Origin: Roseibium sp. HPY-6
GTDB lineage: Bacteria; Pseudomonadota; Alphaproteobacteria; Rhizobiales; Stappiaceae
Direction of reading: 5' to 3'
DNA length: 64,000 bases
Assembly (NCBI RefSeq): GCF_040530035.1
Contig: NZ_JBEWCD010000002.1
Location: 3,145,793-3,209,792, forward strand
Of the stretch, positions 55,893 to 64,000 are shown piece after piece. The notes beneath the pieces were generated by a model. It was not told the DNA's origin and made no database searches. It worked only from the letters and a program-made list of their open reading frames with translations. How positions within the stretch are numbered: the first letter of the stretch is position 1; every line of letters begins with the position of its first letter. The translations under genes were made by a program, and so were the position numbers.

Positions 55893-56633
55893 TCAGCCGA
55901 TCGTCTGCAGTCCCGGAAAAGTTTCCAGAAGCCAGTAGGACAGCACGGCCATCTGCCCGGTGAGGAACATGACACCGGTGAGCACGAGAACGCCGCCCAT
56001 TGCTTTTTCAACGGTGCCCATGTGGCTGCGGAACCGCTTCATGAAGCCGAGGAACGGGCCGGCGAAAAGCGCTGCAAGCAAAAAGGGAATGCCCAGACCA
56101 AGCGCATAGGCACTAAGCAACAGGGCTCCCTGCCCCACCGTGTCTTCGGTTCCGGCAACGAAGAGGATCGCTGCGAGGATGGGTCCAACACAAGGCGTCC
56201 AGCCGAAACCGAATGCAAGACCGATTGCATAGGCACCGAATACCCCTGCCGGTTTCTTCTCCACGTGGACACGCGCTTCCTTGTAAAGAAGGCCTATTCG
56301 GAAAACACCGAGGAAGTGCAGACCCATGATGATGATCAGCGCGCCGGCAATGTAGCCGAGATAATCCAGATAGGCGCGAATGAACTGACCAAGGAAGCTG
56401 GCCGTCGCGCCGAGGATCACAAAGACGGTCGAAAAGCCAAGCACAAAAAAGACGGCACTGATGAAGACGCGCCGCGATGCGGTTTTATCTTCATCGTCCT
56501 CCCCCGTGAGCTGATCGAGGGACACTCCGGCCAGAAACCCGAGATAGGGCGGAACAAGCGGCAGGACACACGGGGACACAAAAGACAGCACCCCCGCCAA
56601 AAGAGCTCCGATTATCGTGACGTCCTGGATCAT
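55893..56633 (-). CDS. ccdA: Cytochrome c biogenesis protein CcdA
   Basis: A 246-residue protein with six or seven membrane helices. The two redox cysteines sit in VSPCVLPLVPPYLGFLAG and GWTPCVGPILAAILF. It carries electrons from cytoplasmic thioredoxin to periplasmic thiol proteins for haem attachment. The loop after helix 1 (DQLTGEDDEDKTASRRV) is acidic. No other cytochrome c maturation genes are adjacent. Confidence 0.93.
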   Translation of the reverse strand: MIQDVTIIGALLAGVLSFVSPCVLPLVPPYLGFLAGVSLDQLTGEDDEDKTASRRVFISAVFFVLGFSTVFVILGATASFLGQFIRAYLDYLGYIAGALIIIMGLHFLGVFRIGLLYKEARVHVEKKPAGVFGAYAIGLAFGFGWTPCVGPILAAILFVAGTEDTVGQGALLLSAYALGLGIPFLLAALFAGPFLGFMKRFRSHMGTVEKAMGGVLVLTGVMFLTGQMAVLSYWLLETFPGLQTIG

Positions 56634-56767
56634 TCCAAACTTCCGGTCTGTTCAATGCGAATCCGGTATAGACCGGTCAGCTTCTGAAGCATTGATTTAG
56701 CCCCAACTTGCCTTTTCACAAAGACAAAAGCCGCTCACCTTTTGGAGAGCTAAAGGGGAATGCCGCT

Positions 56768-57826
56768 TCAGTCGGCGCTTTTCAATCCATCTAGCGGCAA
56801 GAGGCCGCGGCTTTCAAAATAGGTCAGGGCACCGGGATGAAGCGGCGCGGTTGCATCAAGCAAAACAAGATCTTCGTTGCTCAAGCGGTTCAGAGCCGGA
56901 TGCAATGTTTTGAAACTGTCGAAATTTTCGTGAACGGCGGCAACAAGCGCTGTGACGATTTCTTCCGGCATCTCGGCAGACGTGACAACCGTGGCGACAA
57001 CACCGAATGATCCGACCGGCTCAGCCAACTGGTAAAGATCAGCAGGAATGGTCGCCGTCATGTAGTAAGGTTGCTCACCAACGAAACGCGTTACAGCTGT
57101 ACTCTCTATTCCGACAAGGCGAATGTCACACAGGCCCTGTGTCTCCTCAATCAGAGCTGCCGGGTGACCGATGAGCTGGAAATAGGCATCGATCTCATCG
57201 GAGCAGAGCGCTTCAGCAAGCTCGGAACTGTTACGATTGGAGAAATTTTGCCTGTCCGGCCCTGACCAGTCGAGATCCTCGATAAGGGCACGCCAGGACG
57301 CAGACGACCCCGAACCGGCTCCACCCGTATCAACCCTGGCGCCCTTCAGGTCGTCGAGCGAGCGATATGGCGACCCTTCCCTCACAACAATCGTCGCGAT
57401 TTCGGGATGGAGAAACAGGACAGACCGCAAGTCCTCAAAAGGCCCTTCATCTTCGAACACGGACGTTCCGAGATAGGCATGATGTTGCCAGTCCGACTGT
57501 GCAAAACCGAAATCAAGCTCCCCGGAGCGGATCTGGTTGATATTCGAGATCGATCCGAGCGTGGATTCAACCGAGCAACGCACGCCATGCTGCGCCCTGT
57601 CGAGATTGACAATTTTGCACGCAGCTGTACCCGAGGGGTAGTAGACCCCCGTCACGCCTGCGGTCCCGATCGTGATGAAGTGCTGCTCCGACGCATTTCC
57701 CTGCGCTCCTGTCCACACTCCCGAAATGGCGAGAATGCTGGCCACAAGCAGACCATGCGGAGGCCGCATGTGCTGGGCGCGGCCGTTATTGCCAGACCCT
57801 ATTTTCGCTAAGTTCGACAAACGCAT
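56768..57826 (-). CDS. TAXI-family TRAP transporter binding protein
   Basis: A periplasmic binding protein of 352 residues from ATG 57826 (ATG 57769 would give a tidier signal peptide, MRPPHGLLVASILAISGVW). TAXI signature: TIGTAGVTGVYYPSGTAACKIVN, then VESTLGSISNINQIRSGELDFGFAQSDWQ and VDTGGAGSGSS. TAXI proteins feed fused DctQM permeases with glutamate, fumarate or similar. No permease gene is nearby, so it is an orphan in this window. Confidence 0.88.
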   Translation of the reverse strand: MRLSNLAKIGSGNNGRAQHMRPPHGLLVASILAISGVWTGAQGNASEQHFITIGTAGVTGVYYPSGTAACKIVNLDRAQHGVRCSVESTLGSISNINQIRSGELDFGFAQSDWQHHAYLGTSVFEDEGPFEDLRSVLFLHPEIATIVVREGSPYRSLDDLKGARVDTGGAGSGSSASWRALIEDLDWSGPDRQNFSNRNSSELAEALCSDEIDAYFQLIGHPAALIEETQGLCDIRLVGIESTAVTRFVGEQPYYMTATIPADLYQLAEPVGSFGVVATVVTSAEMPEEIVTALVAAVHENFDSFKTLHPALNRLSNEDLVLLDATAPLHPGALTYFESRGLLPLDGLKSAD

Positions 57827-57952
57827 GACCAATCACACCCGGCTACACGGTCTTCAAGAACCGATTGGAGACTTCAGAAATATCAAAGGCTCCAGACCTT
57901 GACCAGCCTGGTTTACCTCCAAACAAAATAGATAGACGCGGAGGCTGGAATC

Positions 57953-57975
57953 AAAAAAGGCGCCTCAGCGCGCCT
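57953..57975 (-). terminator. Rho-independent terminator
   Basis: AGGCGC (57958-57963) pairs with GCGCCT (57970-57975) around a 6-base loop, and on the minus strand runs into about six T (57953-57958). It ends transcripts from the small gene at 58039-58332. A second perfect hairpin, ACCTGAA-CCTC-TTCAGGT, lies at 57979-57996. Confidence 0.8.
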
Positions 57976-58038
57976 GACACCTGAACCTCTTCAGGTAAAT
58001 GCGTCGGCCCCTACCCCAAGCTGATCGCACCATGCATC

Positions 58039-58332
58039 TTAGTTTGATCGCCCTCCCCGAATGACCTCGAAGAGCATTCCCTTGAGTTCTTCTTCCGACT
58101 CACCGTCTCGAAGGCCCTGGCGCCACTGATCAATGATCAACCGCAGACCGAGCGTTTCCCGGTTGTGCGGCAGCTCACCGATGAAGCTGGCGAAAAACGC
58201 GTCGAGTTGCTCGCGATCCACCACGCCCTGATCGATCAATCCGTGAATGAGCGTCATCGTCGCCGCAATGTGGCCTTTCACGAAATCGAACTCCACCGAG
58301 TTCGTATGTGTGTCTATTGTTGTTGTACGCAT
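58039..58332 (-). CDS. Small hypothetical protein
   Basis: A 97-residue acidic, helical protein starting MRTTTIDTHTNSVEFDFVKGHIAATMTL, with GAGAGG upstream. The middle (IDQGVVDREQLDAFFASFIGEL) and LIIDQWRQGLRDG look like a compact helical bundle. I do not recognise the family. A good terminator follows. Confidence 0.6.
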   Translation of the reverse strand: MRTTTIDTHTNSVEFDFVKGHIAATMTLIHGLIDQGVVDREQLDAFFASFIGELPHNRETLGLRLIIDQWRQGLRDGESEEELKGMLFEVIRGGRSN

Positions 58333-58701
58333 GAAACCTCTCTCGTCACGGATAAAGGTACAACACAAAACTATATTGCGCTACCTGACAGTTTTTGCAG
58401 GAGAATGATCTTTATCTTCTTAATTCGGAACATTCTAAACAAATGTTTAGAGAAGAAGATAGGTTCACTGTAAATTATACTACCAGTTGGTATTCATTAA
58501 TCATTATTTATACTCATAGAGACGTTTATCTAAGCGAAAATTTCGCAGACTTTTGGAGTGAACCTCCAATTACTGTCAGAATTGCGACGGCCTGTTGAAA
58601 AAATCAATTTTGCCTCTTGCAAAGTCCCTTTTGTCGGCATAAACACACGCCACCAACGCGGCGGTGCCTCCTTTCGCACCCACTGCTCCGGAATTTGGTG
58701 A
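58333..58701. other. AT-rich gap before tRNA-Lys with a long inverted repeat
   Basis: No supported gene. TCTAAAC-AAAT-GTTTAGA is a perfect dyad at 58434-58451, and ATCTTCTT (58413-58420) pairs with AAGAAGAT (58453-58460) outside it. The stretch 58400-58560 is much richer in A and T than the core genes. It may hold an operator for the small gene to its left and the tRNA promoter to its right. Confidence 0.5.
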
Positions 58702-58777
58702 GAGCCGATAGCTCAGCTGGTAGAGCAACTGACTTTTAATCAGTAGGTCCAGGGTTCGAACCCCTGTCGGCTCACCA
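58702..58777 (+). tRNA. tRNA-Lys (anticodon TTT)
   Basis: A complete cloverleaf with encoded CCA. Acceptor GAGCCGA pairs with TCGGCTC, discriminator A; D arm in TAGCTCAGCTGGTAGAGC; anticodon arm ACTGA-CTTTTAA-TCAGT with anticodon TTT at 58735-58737; T arm in AGGGTTCGAACCCCT. An integrase remnant begins 113 bases beyond it, so the 3' end is a likely attachment site. Confidence 0.96.
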
Positions 58778-58890
58778 ATATTTCTAACAAAATCAAACAA
58801 TTGCAGCCGCTTTGGAACCCAGAGACCGACACTCTCTGCGTTTTGGGTTTCGAATTGGGTTCCGGAGGTATTGCTTTGGAAACCCTGAGA

Positions 58891-59653
58891 ATGACGGATC
58901 GGTGGCTTCAAGCACTTAAACCGTCAAATGAACGACAAGAGTATGCAGACAGCATATGCCCCGGCTTACGGCTCCGCGTCGGCAGCCGATCGATGTCCTG
59001 GTCGTCTCTTGTGCGAGGCCCTGGCGGGAGAAAGCGCGTTGCGCTCGGCAAATATCCAAATAAGCCTGCAGGCCGCCAGGTTTCTCTCTGATCAACCTTC
59101 TACCGGCGCAAGATCGCCAAGCGTTTAAAAGTCAAAAGACACTGTGAAGCATGGCAGTCTTCGCGATCTAATCAAGTTCGCTTTAACGCAGATGCTATCT
59201 GAGGGCATCGCAACAGCCGACCAGTGCGAAGCGTATCTTATTGACCGCAAGGAAAGCGCGTTCAATGTCATTGGCACTGATGATGCAGGCGTCGATGTTC
59301 CGGCAAACCAGATCACACAAGATGATGTGTCACGTTGGTTGTGCGGTTTTCATCAAGCTGGTGCGTTGACCAGCCATCCGCGTGCATACCTATCTGCAGC
59401 GTTTGGACGTTGTCTTTCGGCCGATCACGACCCAACAGGCCCGAACCCTGAGCTACGCTTCAATTTGTCCACGAAACTGGTCACATACACGGGCGGAAAG
59501 ATGAACGGTACAGCCAGAAACCGGTTCTTCTCTATGTCGGAGCTTACCGCGTTTTGGAACGGCTTTTTGTTGATCAGTGGAGACTCGGCATTGGCAATTG
59601 CCAGCTCGCAACATCAATCTCAGTCACTACGGATATCGATTAAGTCACCCTAA
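58891..59653 (+). pseudogene. Decayed P4-type tyrosine integrase
   Basis: Two fragments in different frames. 58891-59091 encodes the N-terminal arm-binding (DUF4102-like) domain: MTDRWLQALKPSNERQEYAD, ICPGLRLRVG and GRKRVALGKYPN, then a stop. 59144-59653 encodes the core-binding domain: HGSLRDLIKFALTQM, VPANQITQDDVSRWL, SHPRAYLSAAFGRCLSADHDPT and FSMSELTAFW. The sequence between lacks about 60 expected residues, and the catalytic domain (Arg...HxxR...Tyr) is missing. It is the relic of an island or satellite phage integrated at tRNA-Lys. Confidence 0.8.
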
Positions 59654-59774
59654 CCTCTTTCAATGTGACCCCCTAAAAGTCTTTATCAAACGCCGGTCCA
59701 TCGGTTTGCCACCAAGATTGCGGAGGCGATAGACGATCTGACCGAAGGATTGACTGGCGATCGAACGCATTTTC

Positions 59775-60641
59775 TCACGAAGCCGACGTTGACAGCGCCA
59801 AAGGAATGAACGAACCAACAAAAAGGTGCCCCCGAAGGACCGCCTTAAACTTCAGCTGTTTCAACTCTGCCTGAGCAACTCGCTTCCTGCGCCAACCGAT
59901 CAAGAAGAGGGAACCGAGCCCACCAGCCAGAAGAGGGAGAGCGGCTGGCAGAGGAACAACAGTTGCGTTCGCAGTAATGTTTTCCAGTTTAAAAGTTGAT
60001 AGCTCTGTTTTGGGTACCCAATAACCGTCATTCGGCCCGTAAGGAGGTGGATTGGGCGTTAAAACCTCGAAGAAATATCGCGTAAACAGCATATAGAACA
60101 CAGCACTGCGAGGTTCTTGGTTCCAGAACTCAGAAAACAGTGTCGCCAATTCCCACGAATTGGTGGGTTGGGCGCGCGGACCGGCATAGACGAGCTGATC
60201 ATTCGTTGGCCAGCCATGCTGAAACTCCTCAATAAATGAGTCTCTCGGTGGCAAATTGTTTGATGGAAACCCCACGAGGTTAGGTTCGGGCAAAGAAAAA
60301 TTTTCGCGCGAAAATATACCTGAGGTTCCACCACCGTAGATTAGTAAAATTCCGCCTTGTTGAGTTTGCGTTGGCACGTCGATACCAACCCATCCAAGCG
60401 GACCATTGCTGCTGACACCGGACACATAAGTGTCGCCGAAGAAAAATTCGACTTTGGATATTGCCCCTTGGTCGTCGATGATCGCTCTATGAGTGAAGGC
60501 GTCGCCGTCTTGCAACTCAGGCGGCACCCAGCTAGACGATGAATCGATTTTTATCGTGCCTCTCAACTCAACCGCAACAGAAGCTACCGCCACTTCTGAA
60601 CACAAGAAAAATGAGAATAAACAAGCAAATACTGATCGCAT
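59775..60641 (-). CDS. VPLPA-CTERM-like exported surface protein
   Basis: A 288-residue protein with a signal peptide (about 1-20, ends VAVAS). The body is beta-rich and Gly/Pro/Asn-rich. Residues 229-254 form a sorting signal of the PEP-CTERM/VPLPA kind: VPLPAALPLLAGGLGSLFLIGWRRKR (shown here only by its ends: VPLPA, a hydrophobic helix, then RRKR). Such tails are cut by exosortase. Unusually, 34 residues follow the RRKR, whereas the signal normally ends the protein. No exosortase gene is in the window. Confidence 0.72.
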   Translation of the reverse strand: MRSVFACLFSFFLCSEVAVASVAVELRGTIKIDSSSSWVPPELQDGDAFTHRAIIDDQGAISKVEFFFGDTYVSGVSSNGPLGWVGIDVPTQTQQGGILLIYGGGTSGIFSRENFSLPEPNLVGFPSNNLPPRDSFIEEFQHGWPTNDQLVYAGPRAQPTNSWELATLFSEFWNQEPRSAVFYMLFTRYFFEVLTPNPPPYGPNDGYWVPKTELSTFKLENITANATVVPLPAALPLLAGGLGSLFLIGWRRKRVAQAELKQLKFKAVLRGHLFVGSFIPLALSTSAS

Positions 60642-61207
60642 GTAGTACCAAGACTAATACTAATTTATGGCTGCATTGTCACAATCAGCGATAGTTCAAA
60701 GCGGTTGCATCGTCAACGTTTCGTCGTACTCTAATTGAAAACTATTCATCCTCAACGAACGACCCATCGGGGACCGCGACCATCTTCAGGCAAAACTAGC
60801 GTCGACAGCGCAGAAGCGCTTGCGTTACCGCCGTCGCACACAAGATCCATTGCAATGCGCCGACAAACGCGACTCTCAGGAAAAATGTATCTGCCTTTGC
60901 CATAGATGGAATTTCGGCTGCGATTTGGACGCCCGACTTCACATTAAACATCGTTACTGAAGCAAGCAATGCTACCATTGAGCAACGACGTGGATTGTCT
61001 TTCCAGTATACAAGTTTTGTTTTGACCAAACGCACACTTGCTTCGATTTTCTTGGCGGCTCGATACTAACAAGCTCCAAACGATACGACCGCAACAACAA
61101 CAACAATAGTAAAGGTTGTAGTCAACTATTGAGCATGTCGGCTGCGTTTTCGAAAGGTCAAGCTTTTCTGCTGGCCATTGTCGTCAACCTCAGACCTGCC
61201 CAGTGAC
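60642..61207. other. Gap with little coding evidence
   Basis: 566 bases. A 79-codon minus-strand frame at 60796-61035 has one possible membrane helix (FLRVAFVGALQWILCATAVTQALL) but no family match and no clear ribosome site, so I do not call it. A (CAA)5 run is at 61092-61106. Base composition is AT-rich and unlike the core genes. Confidence 0.4.
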
Positions 61208-61885
61208 TCAGCGCATTCGAGGATTGGTCCAAGAACTGTGCTCGACCAACTTTCCGTTTGGGTGCGCACGCACCCAATTACCTTTGAAATAGCCGGACGG
61301 TCTCCAAACAGCTTCCCCTAGCACCATTACCGGAGCAACCTGGACCTCATAAGGCGCGCTAACATCCACTCCCGAGGTCTGCGACCATTTCTTAATCAAA
61401 GAATGCCCCGTCCCTTTGCCACGAGGGCTGTTGTCATCCAAAACGGCATACATTAGGGCAGCTGCTGTGCCATAGTCCCGTTCAATTCTCATAAGATTGG
61501 TGTCTAAGCCTGAAGCGGCTGTATTGCAGCAGTATAGAATAAAGCCGTTGTTAACAGCCGAAAAAACATTTTTAATATTACTAAACGCATCCACTTTTGA
61601 CTCTTTTATTCCAGCACCAAGTTTTACTTCTCCTGGAGCTCCATGTGCATTTACGATGACTACGCGGATCTTTCTACCACTATCTTTCACAAGTGCTCGC
61701 AATGCATCTGATACATCAGTAGCGGTCGCATTTTTGGGGACTTTAAGGTGGATGGACGTACTTGATTTGCCAATACCGGTCACGATGGACAAGAGGCTGT
61801 TCTGGTTCTTATCATGACCAAAATCACAGCCGTAACCAGGTACATCATGCGCGTGAAGGTAAACTGCGAAAGGATATTCAGCCAA
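61208..61885 (-). CDS. Small protein with clan CD (caspase/CHAT-like) His-Cys motif
   Basis: About 225 residues from TTG 61885, which has GGAAG 5 bases upstream; TTG 61897 opens the frame but has no ribosome site. Numbered from 61897, the pattern VVIVNAHGAPGEVKLG (H85) followed by a strand, FILYCCNTAASGLDTNL (C123-C124), matches the His then Cys dyad of clan CD cysteine peptidases and of DUF4347-like domains (HGxPGxLxLG...CNxA). YLHAHDVPGYGCDFGHDKNQN near the start may be a substrate strand. No signal peptide or partner domain. Base use is AT-rich and it lies in the decayed island. Protease activity is inferred. Confidence 0.62.
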   Translation of the reverse strand: MAEYPFAVYLHAHDVPGYGCDFGHDKNQNSLLSIVTGIGKSSTSIHLKVPKNATATDVSDALRALVKDSGRKIRVVIVNAHGAPGEVKLGAGIKESKVDAFSNIKNVFSAVNNGFILYCCNTAASGLDTNLMRIERDYGTAAALMYAVLDDNSPRGKGTGHSLIKKWSQTSGVDVSAPYEVQVAPVMVLGEAVWRPSGYFKGNWVRAHPNGKLVEHSSWTNPRMR

Positions 61886-61897
61886 AACAACTTCCAA

Positions 61898-62448
61898 TCA
61901 AAAATCTAAAGTACAAGTTTCGAATATCAACAAAATATAACATTCGCAAGTTTCGATCACCGTAAAAGCGCTTCAAAGCACCGTAAAAAATACGACTAGA
62001 CTTTATTTCATGCAAAACTGAAAATAAGTTGCAGGTGTATATCTGCAAACTAACGAAGGTGCAAAAGAGGCTGACCTTTTTACGGTCACTTTGAATAGCT
62101 TCATTCAGTGTAGACTGCGTTCAAATCTCGCATTTCTGCGGGAATGGCGGTCTCAGATGTGTATTCGACTGCCGTCCCCCTGTCCGCCCCGCTTCCGCTT
62201 CCGGCTGGTTGGTACCGATGCAAAGCAGGCTGCAACCAGACATCGTGACGCGATTTGAAGTGCCGCTTTCGAGCCGCACTTTTTCTGTCGGTACGCCGAA
62301 ATCCTCGAAAGCCTCTTGCGCGGTAATACTGATGCGACGGCCGTGATTTACGGATTGCCAAAATCCAGTCGATTTGATCAAAGATGTTCTCGTCAGAAGA
62401 GACAAGCTGAAAACGCCCTCTCAAAGCCGCCTTAGGAACCTGCGAAAG
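61898..62448. other. Mostly non-coding stretch
   Basis: AT-rich to about 62100, with the repeated phrases GTTTCGA and CACCGTAAAA. After that GC rises; overlapping frames exist on both strands but none has a recognisable domain or good start. Possibly gene debris at the island edge. Confidence 0.4.
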
Positions 62449-62715
62449 ATGAAAGTGCCCATTCCCGACGAACCGACCCATATGGTGACCGCGATCGTTG
62501 CCTATGCGGGCATCGCCAAGCGGCTTCATGTCGAATTGCTGAATACGGGTGTCGACCTTGTAGCCATCAAGGCTGACCTGATGCGTGAAGCCAAGAAAAC
62601 AGTGCCGCACGGCGACTTTGCGAAAGATGAAATCGGTCTCTACAAGACGATGTTCGAAGCCATCGAAACGATTTTCGACCCGACAGGCCCTAATGCGGGT
62701 GCGCAGAACCAATAG
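62449..62715 (+). CDS. Small hypothetical protein
   Basis: An 88-residue soluble protein (MKVPIPDEPTHMVTAIVAYA...) with one helix-rich segment and EIGLYKTMFEAIETIFDP near the end. The frame extends upstream to 62374, but the sequence there looks unlike protein. Not recognised. It lies 79 bases before the glutathione peroxidase gene on the same strand. Confidence 0.45.
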   Translation: MKVPIPDEPTHMVTAIVAYAGIAKRLHVELLNTGVDLVAIKADLMREAKKTVPHGDFAKDEIGLYKTMFEAIETIFDPTGPNAGAQNQ

Positions 62716-62794
62716 CAAATCGAAACTGTCACCTTGCAGTGAACCAAACTCTCTCCCGGACGCGTACTGAAAACGACGGATTGGAGAAGAGACA

Positions 62795-63367
62795 ATGCCC
62801 CGAACCGGATTCACTTTGGGTCTTTTTGTCGGGGCAACATTGGCCCTCACAGCAAGTCTGACAGAGGTGTCCGCCAAACAGAGCAAGGGAAAAGCCTTGC
62901 AGTTTTCGTTCGAGATGGCCGACGGCAGTGCTCTGCCGCTCAATCAGTTCTCCGGCAAACCTATACTCGTGGTGAATACGGCAACGAAATGTGGGTTCAG
63001 CAAACAGCTTGCCGGCCTGCAGGAGCTGCATGAAACGTACGCTGCGCGCGGCCTCGTCGTGATCGCTGTGCCGTCAAACGACTTCGGCAATCAGGAACCT
63101 TTGAAAGATAGCGAAATTGCCGGGTTTTGCGAAGCCAAGTACGGCGCCAGATACCTGATGACCGCAAAAACCCAGGTGAAAGGCAAGTCGGCTCATCCCT
63201 TCTATCGGTGGGCGGCTGAGACCCTTGGCCCCGCTGCCCGTCCCTATTGGAACTTTCACAAATACCTCGTCGGATCGGATGGATCGATCATTGCCTGGTT
63301 CTCGACACCGACCAAACCGACATCGCCCATCATCATCAAGGCTATCGACGCAGAGCTAGACGGTTGA
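62795..63367 (+). CDS. Exported glutathione peroxidase-family protein
   Basis: A 190-residue thiol peroxidase with a signal peptide (about 1-27). The peroxidatic cysteine is C66 in VNTATKCGFSKQL, the Trp/Asn site is PYWNFHKYLVG, and the expected FPSNQFG-like loop reads VPSNDFGNQEP. It is a Cys, not Sec, enzyme. Periplasmic location suggests defence of the envelope against peroxides, probably using a thioredoxin-like reductant. Confidence 0.9.
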   Translation: MPRTGFTLGLFVGATLALTASLTEVSAKQSKGKALQFSFEMADGSALPLNQFSGKPILVVNTATKCGFSKQLAGLQELHETYAARGLVVIAVPSNDFGNQEPLKDSEIAGFCEAKYGARYLMTAKTQVKGKSAHPFYRWAAETLGPAARPYWNFHKYLVGSDGSIIAWFSTPTKPTSPIIIKAIDAELDG

Positions 63368-63374
63368 GCTGCCG

Positions 63375-63779
63375 CTATGGCTGAGAATTTGCAGGTGATA
63401 CGGTGGACCGAAGGCTTGCCTGACAATGCGTGTGACGTTTGAACCGATGATCGGCAAACCGCCGGTACGCAAACGAGATGCCTTGATAAATGCCGGGAAG
63501 CGCGGCGAGCCGCGCCAGCAACCGCCAGCCCCTGAATTGGCGCCAGATGACCAGAAAGGCGTCCAAGCCGGTTTCGATCGTGCCATCTTCATTGCGGACG
63601 CGAAGATAGAGCAAGGCCTCTGACTGGCTTATGCCCGTACCCTGCAATAGCTGCGGATGTGTTGCGATATCGTTCCAGGCAATGCTGGTTCTCGGCGTCA
63701 GCCGTTTGTAGTAGCCGATCTCCCTTGAACAGAGCCCGCATTTGCCGTCGTAGTAAACCTCGATCAACAATCTCACCAT
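63375..63779 (-). CDS. DCC-family thiol-disulfide protein (DUF393)
   Basis: A 134-residue protein starting MVRLLIEVYYDGKCGLCSREIGYYKR; the D-x-x-C-x-x-C motif (C14, C17) defines the DCC/YuxK family of putative thiol-disulfide oxidoreductases. RRFADHRFKRH near the end is also typical. The frame extends upstream to 63857 but the family start is 63779. Convergent with the glutathione peroxidase, 7 bases apart. Confidence 0.87.
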   Translation of the reverse strand: MVRLLIEVYYDGKCGLCSREIGYYKRLTPRTSIAWNDIATHPQLLQGTGISQSEALLYLRVRNEDGTIETGLDAFLVIWRQFRGWRLLARLAALPGIYQGISFAYRRFADHRFKRHTHCQASLRSTVSPANSQP

Positions 63780-63940
63780 TCGTTTGCCTGACTGAGGATA
63801 TCTACGATGGTGATGAAAGAACGGATCGCGCAAGCTGTGGAGTATATCCATCTGCATTCATGCCGTGACGGGGCACATAGAGCAAGGCCGGTCAGACACC
63901 TGGTATCGACCGGCCCAACGTCGTGTCTATCTTCTTCGAC

Positions 63941-64000
63941 TCATCCGGCCGGTGCACTGCGGCTGACATGTCCCCCGCCGCCGAAGAGGCTCTTTGCCTT
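63941..64000 (-). CDS. Possible C-terminal end of a gene cut by the window edge
   Basis: The last 19 codons of an open minus-strand frame running off the window, ending GGGGHVSRSAPAG then TGA. The Gly/Ser/Ala-rich tail could end a chemotaxis receptor or other larger protein, but this is too short to judge. Confidence 0.3.
   Translation of the reverse strand, partial: KAKSLFGGGGHVSRSAPAG

Noticed and set aside
59654..59774. Continuation of the integrase after 59653
   Set aside because: A frame reading FATKIAEAIDDLTEGL is open here but shows none of the catalytic Arg, HxxR or Tyr motifs, so I did not extend the pseudogene.
60796..61035. 79-codon minus-strand frame with a possible membrane helix
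   Set aside because: No homology pattern, no clear ribosome site, and located in AT-rich island debris.
62121..62405. 94-codon minus-strand frame
   Set aside because: Composition and segments do not resemble any domain that I know, and it overlaps other equally open frames.

Overview
The window reads as chromosome from an alphaproteobacterium of the Hyphomicrobiales type, most like the Stappiaceae/Roseibium-Labrenzia group. This is inferred from gene order and gene form, not from a search. The clues are the block dusB-ntrB-ntrC-ntrY-ntrX-trkA-dat-hfq-hflX, an E1-beta pyruvate dehydrogenase subunit carrying its own lipoyl domain, the bifunctional ispDF, and the pdhABC-lpd-lipA-ratA order. Most of the sequence is dense, ordinary core genome.

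Layout. 1-3,150: a membrane-tethered winged-helix/TPR protein, two small unknown genes and arfB. 3,144-13,501: a pyrimidine or hydantoin catabolic locus. It has a RutR-like TetR repressor, TTGACCA-type palindromes, an omega-amino-acid:pyruvate aminotransferase, a cupin, an M20 carbamoyl-amino-acid amidohydrolase, a dihydropyrimidinase and an ABC importer without a binding protein. The reactions fit the reductive route (dihydropyrimidine to N-carbamoyl-beta-alanine to beta-alanine to malonate semialdehyde). The first enzyme, dihydropyrimidine dehydrogenase, is not in the window. A small GIY-YIG nuclease gene flanked by paired GC-rich palindromes sits inside the run of catabolic genes. 13,647-16,649: mazG, a periplasmic binding-like protein and an MFS transporter. 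16,710-28,515 (minus strand): hflX, hfq, dat, trkA, the ntrYX and ntrBC two-component pairs and dusB. 28,673-35,707: ispDF, a CinA-C protein, three tandem paralogous secreted proteins of unknown function, ratA, lipA, a GGCT-thioesterase fusion and two small YeaQ/GlsB-type membrane proteins. 35,770-41,637: lpd-pdhC-pdhB-pdhA and ftsB-like. 41,717-57,826: pcm, mfd, sdhE, recG, DUF502 and DUF454 proteins, an orphan immunity-like gene, a GNAT protein, glmS-glmU, a SPOR protein, ccdA and an orphan TAXI binding protein.

58,000-62,700 looks like a decayed island: tRNA-Lys(TTT), a frameshifted integrase remnant just beyond it, AT-rich gaps, a VPLPA-CTERM surface protein with an unusual tail, and a small protein with a His-Cys pattern like clan CD cysteine peptidases. 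After it come a glutathione peroxidase, a DCC-family protein and the cut-off end of a minus-strand gene.

The strongest candidates for something not well described are the GIY-YIG/palindrome cassette (about 7,214-7,930), the secreted protein triplet (30,549-32,214) and the isolated peptidase-like gene (61,208-61,885). Gene starts were reset by hand where a ribosome site or family alignment argued for it. No database search was possible.
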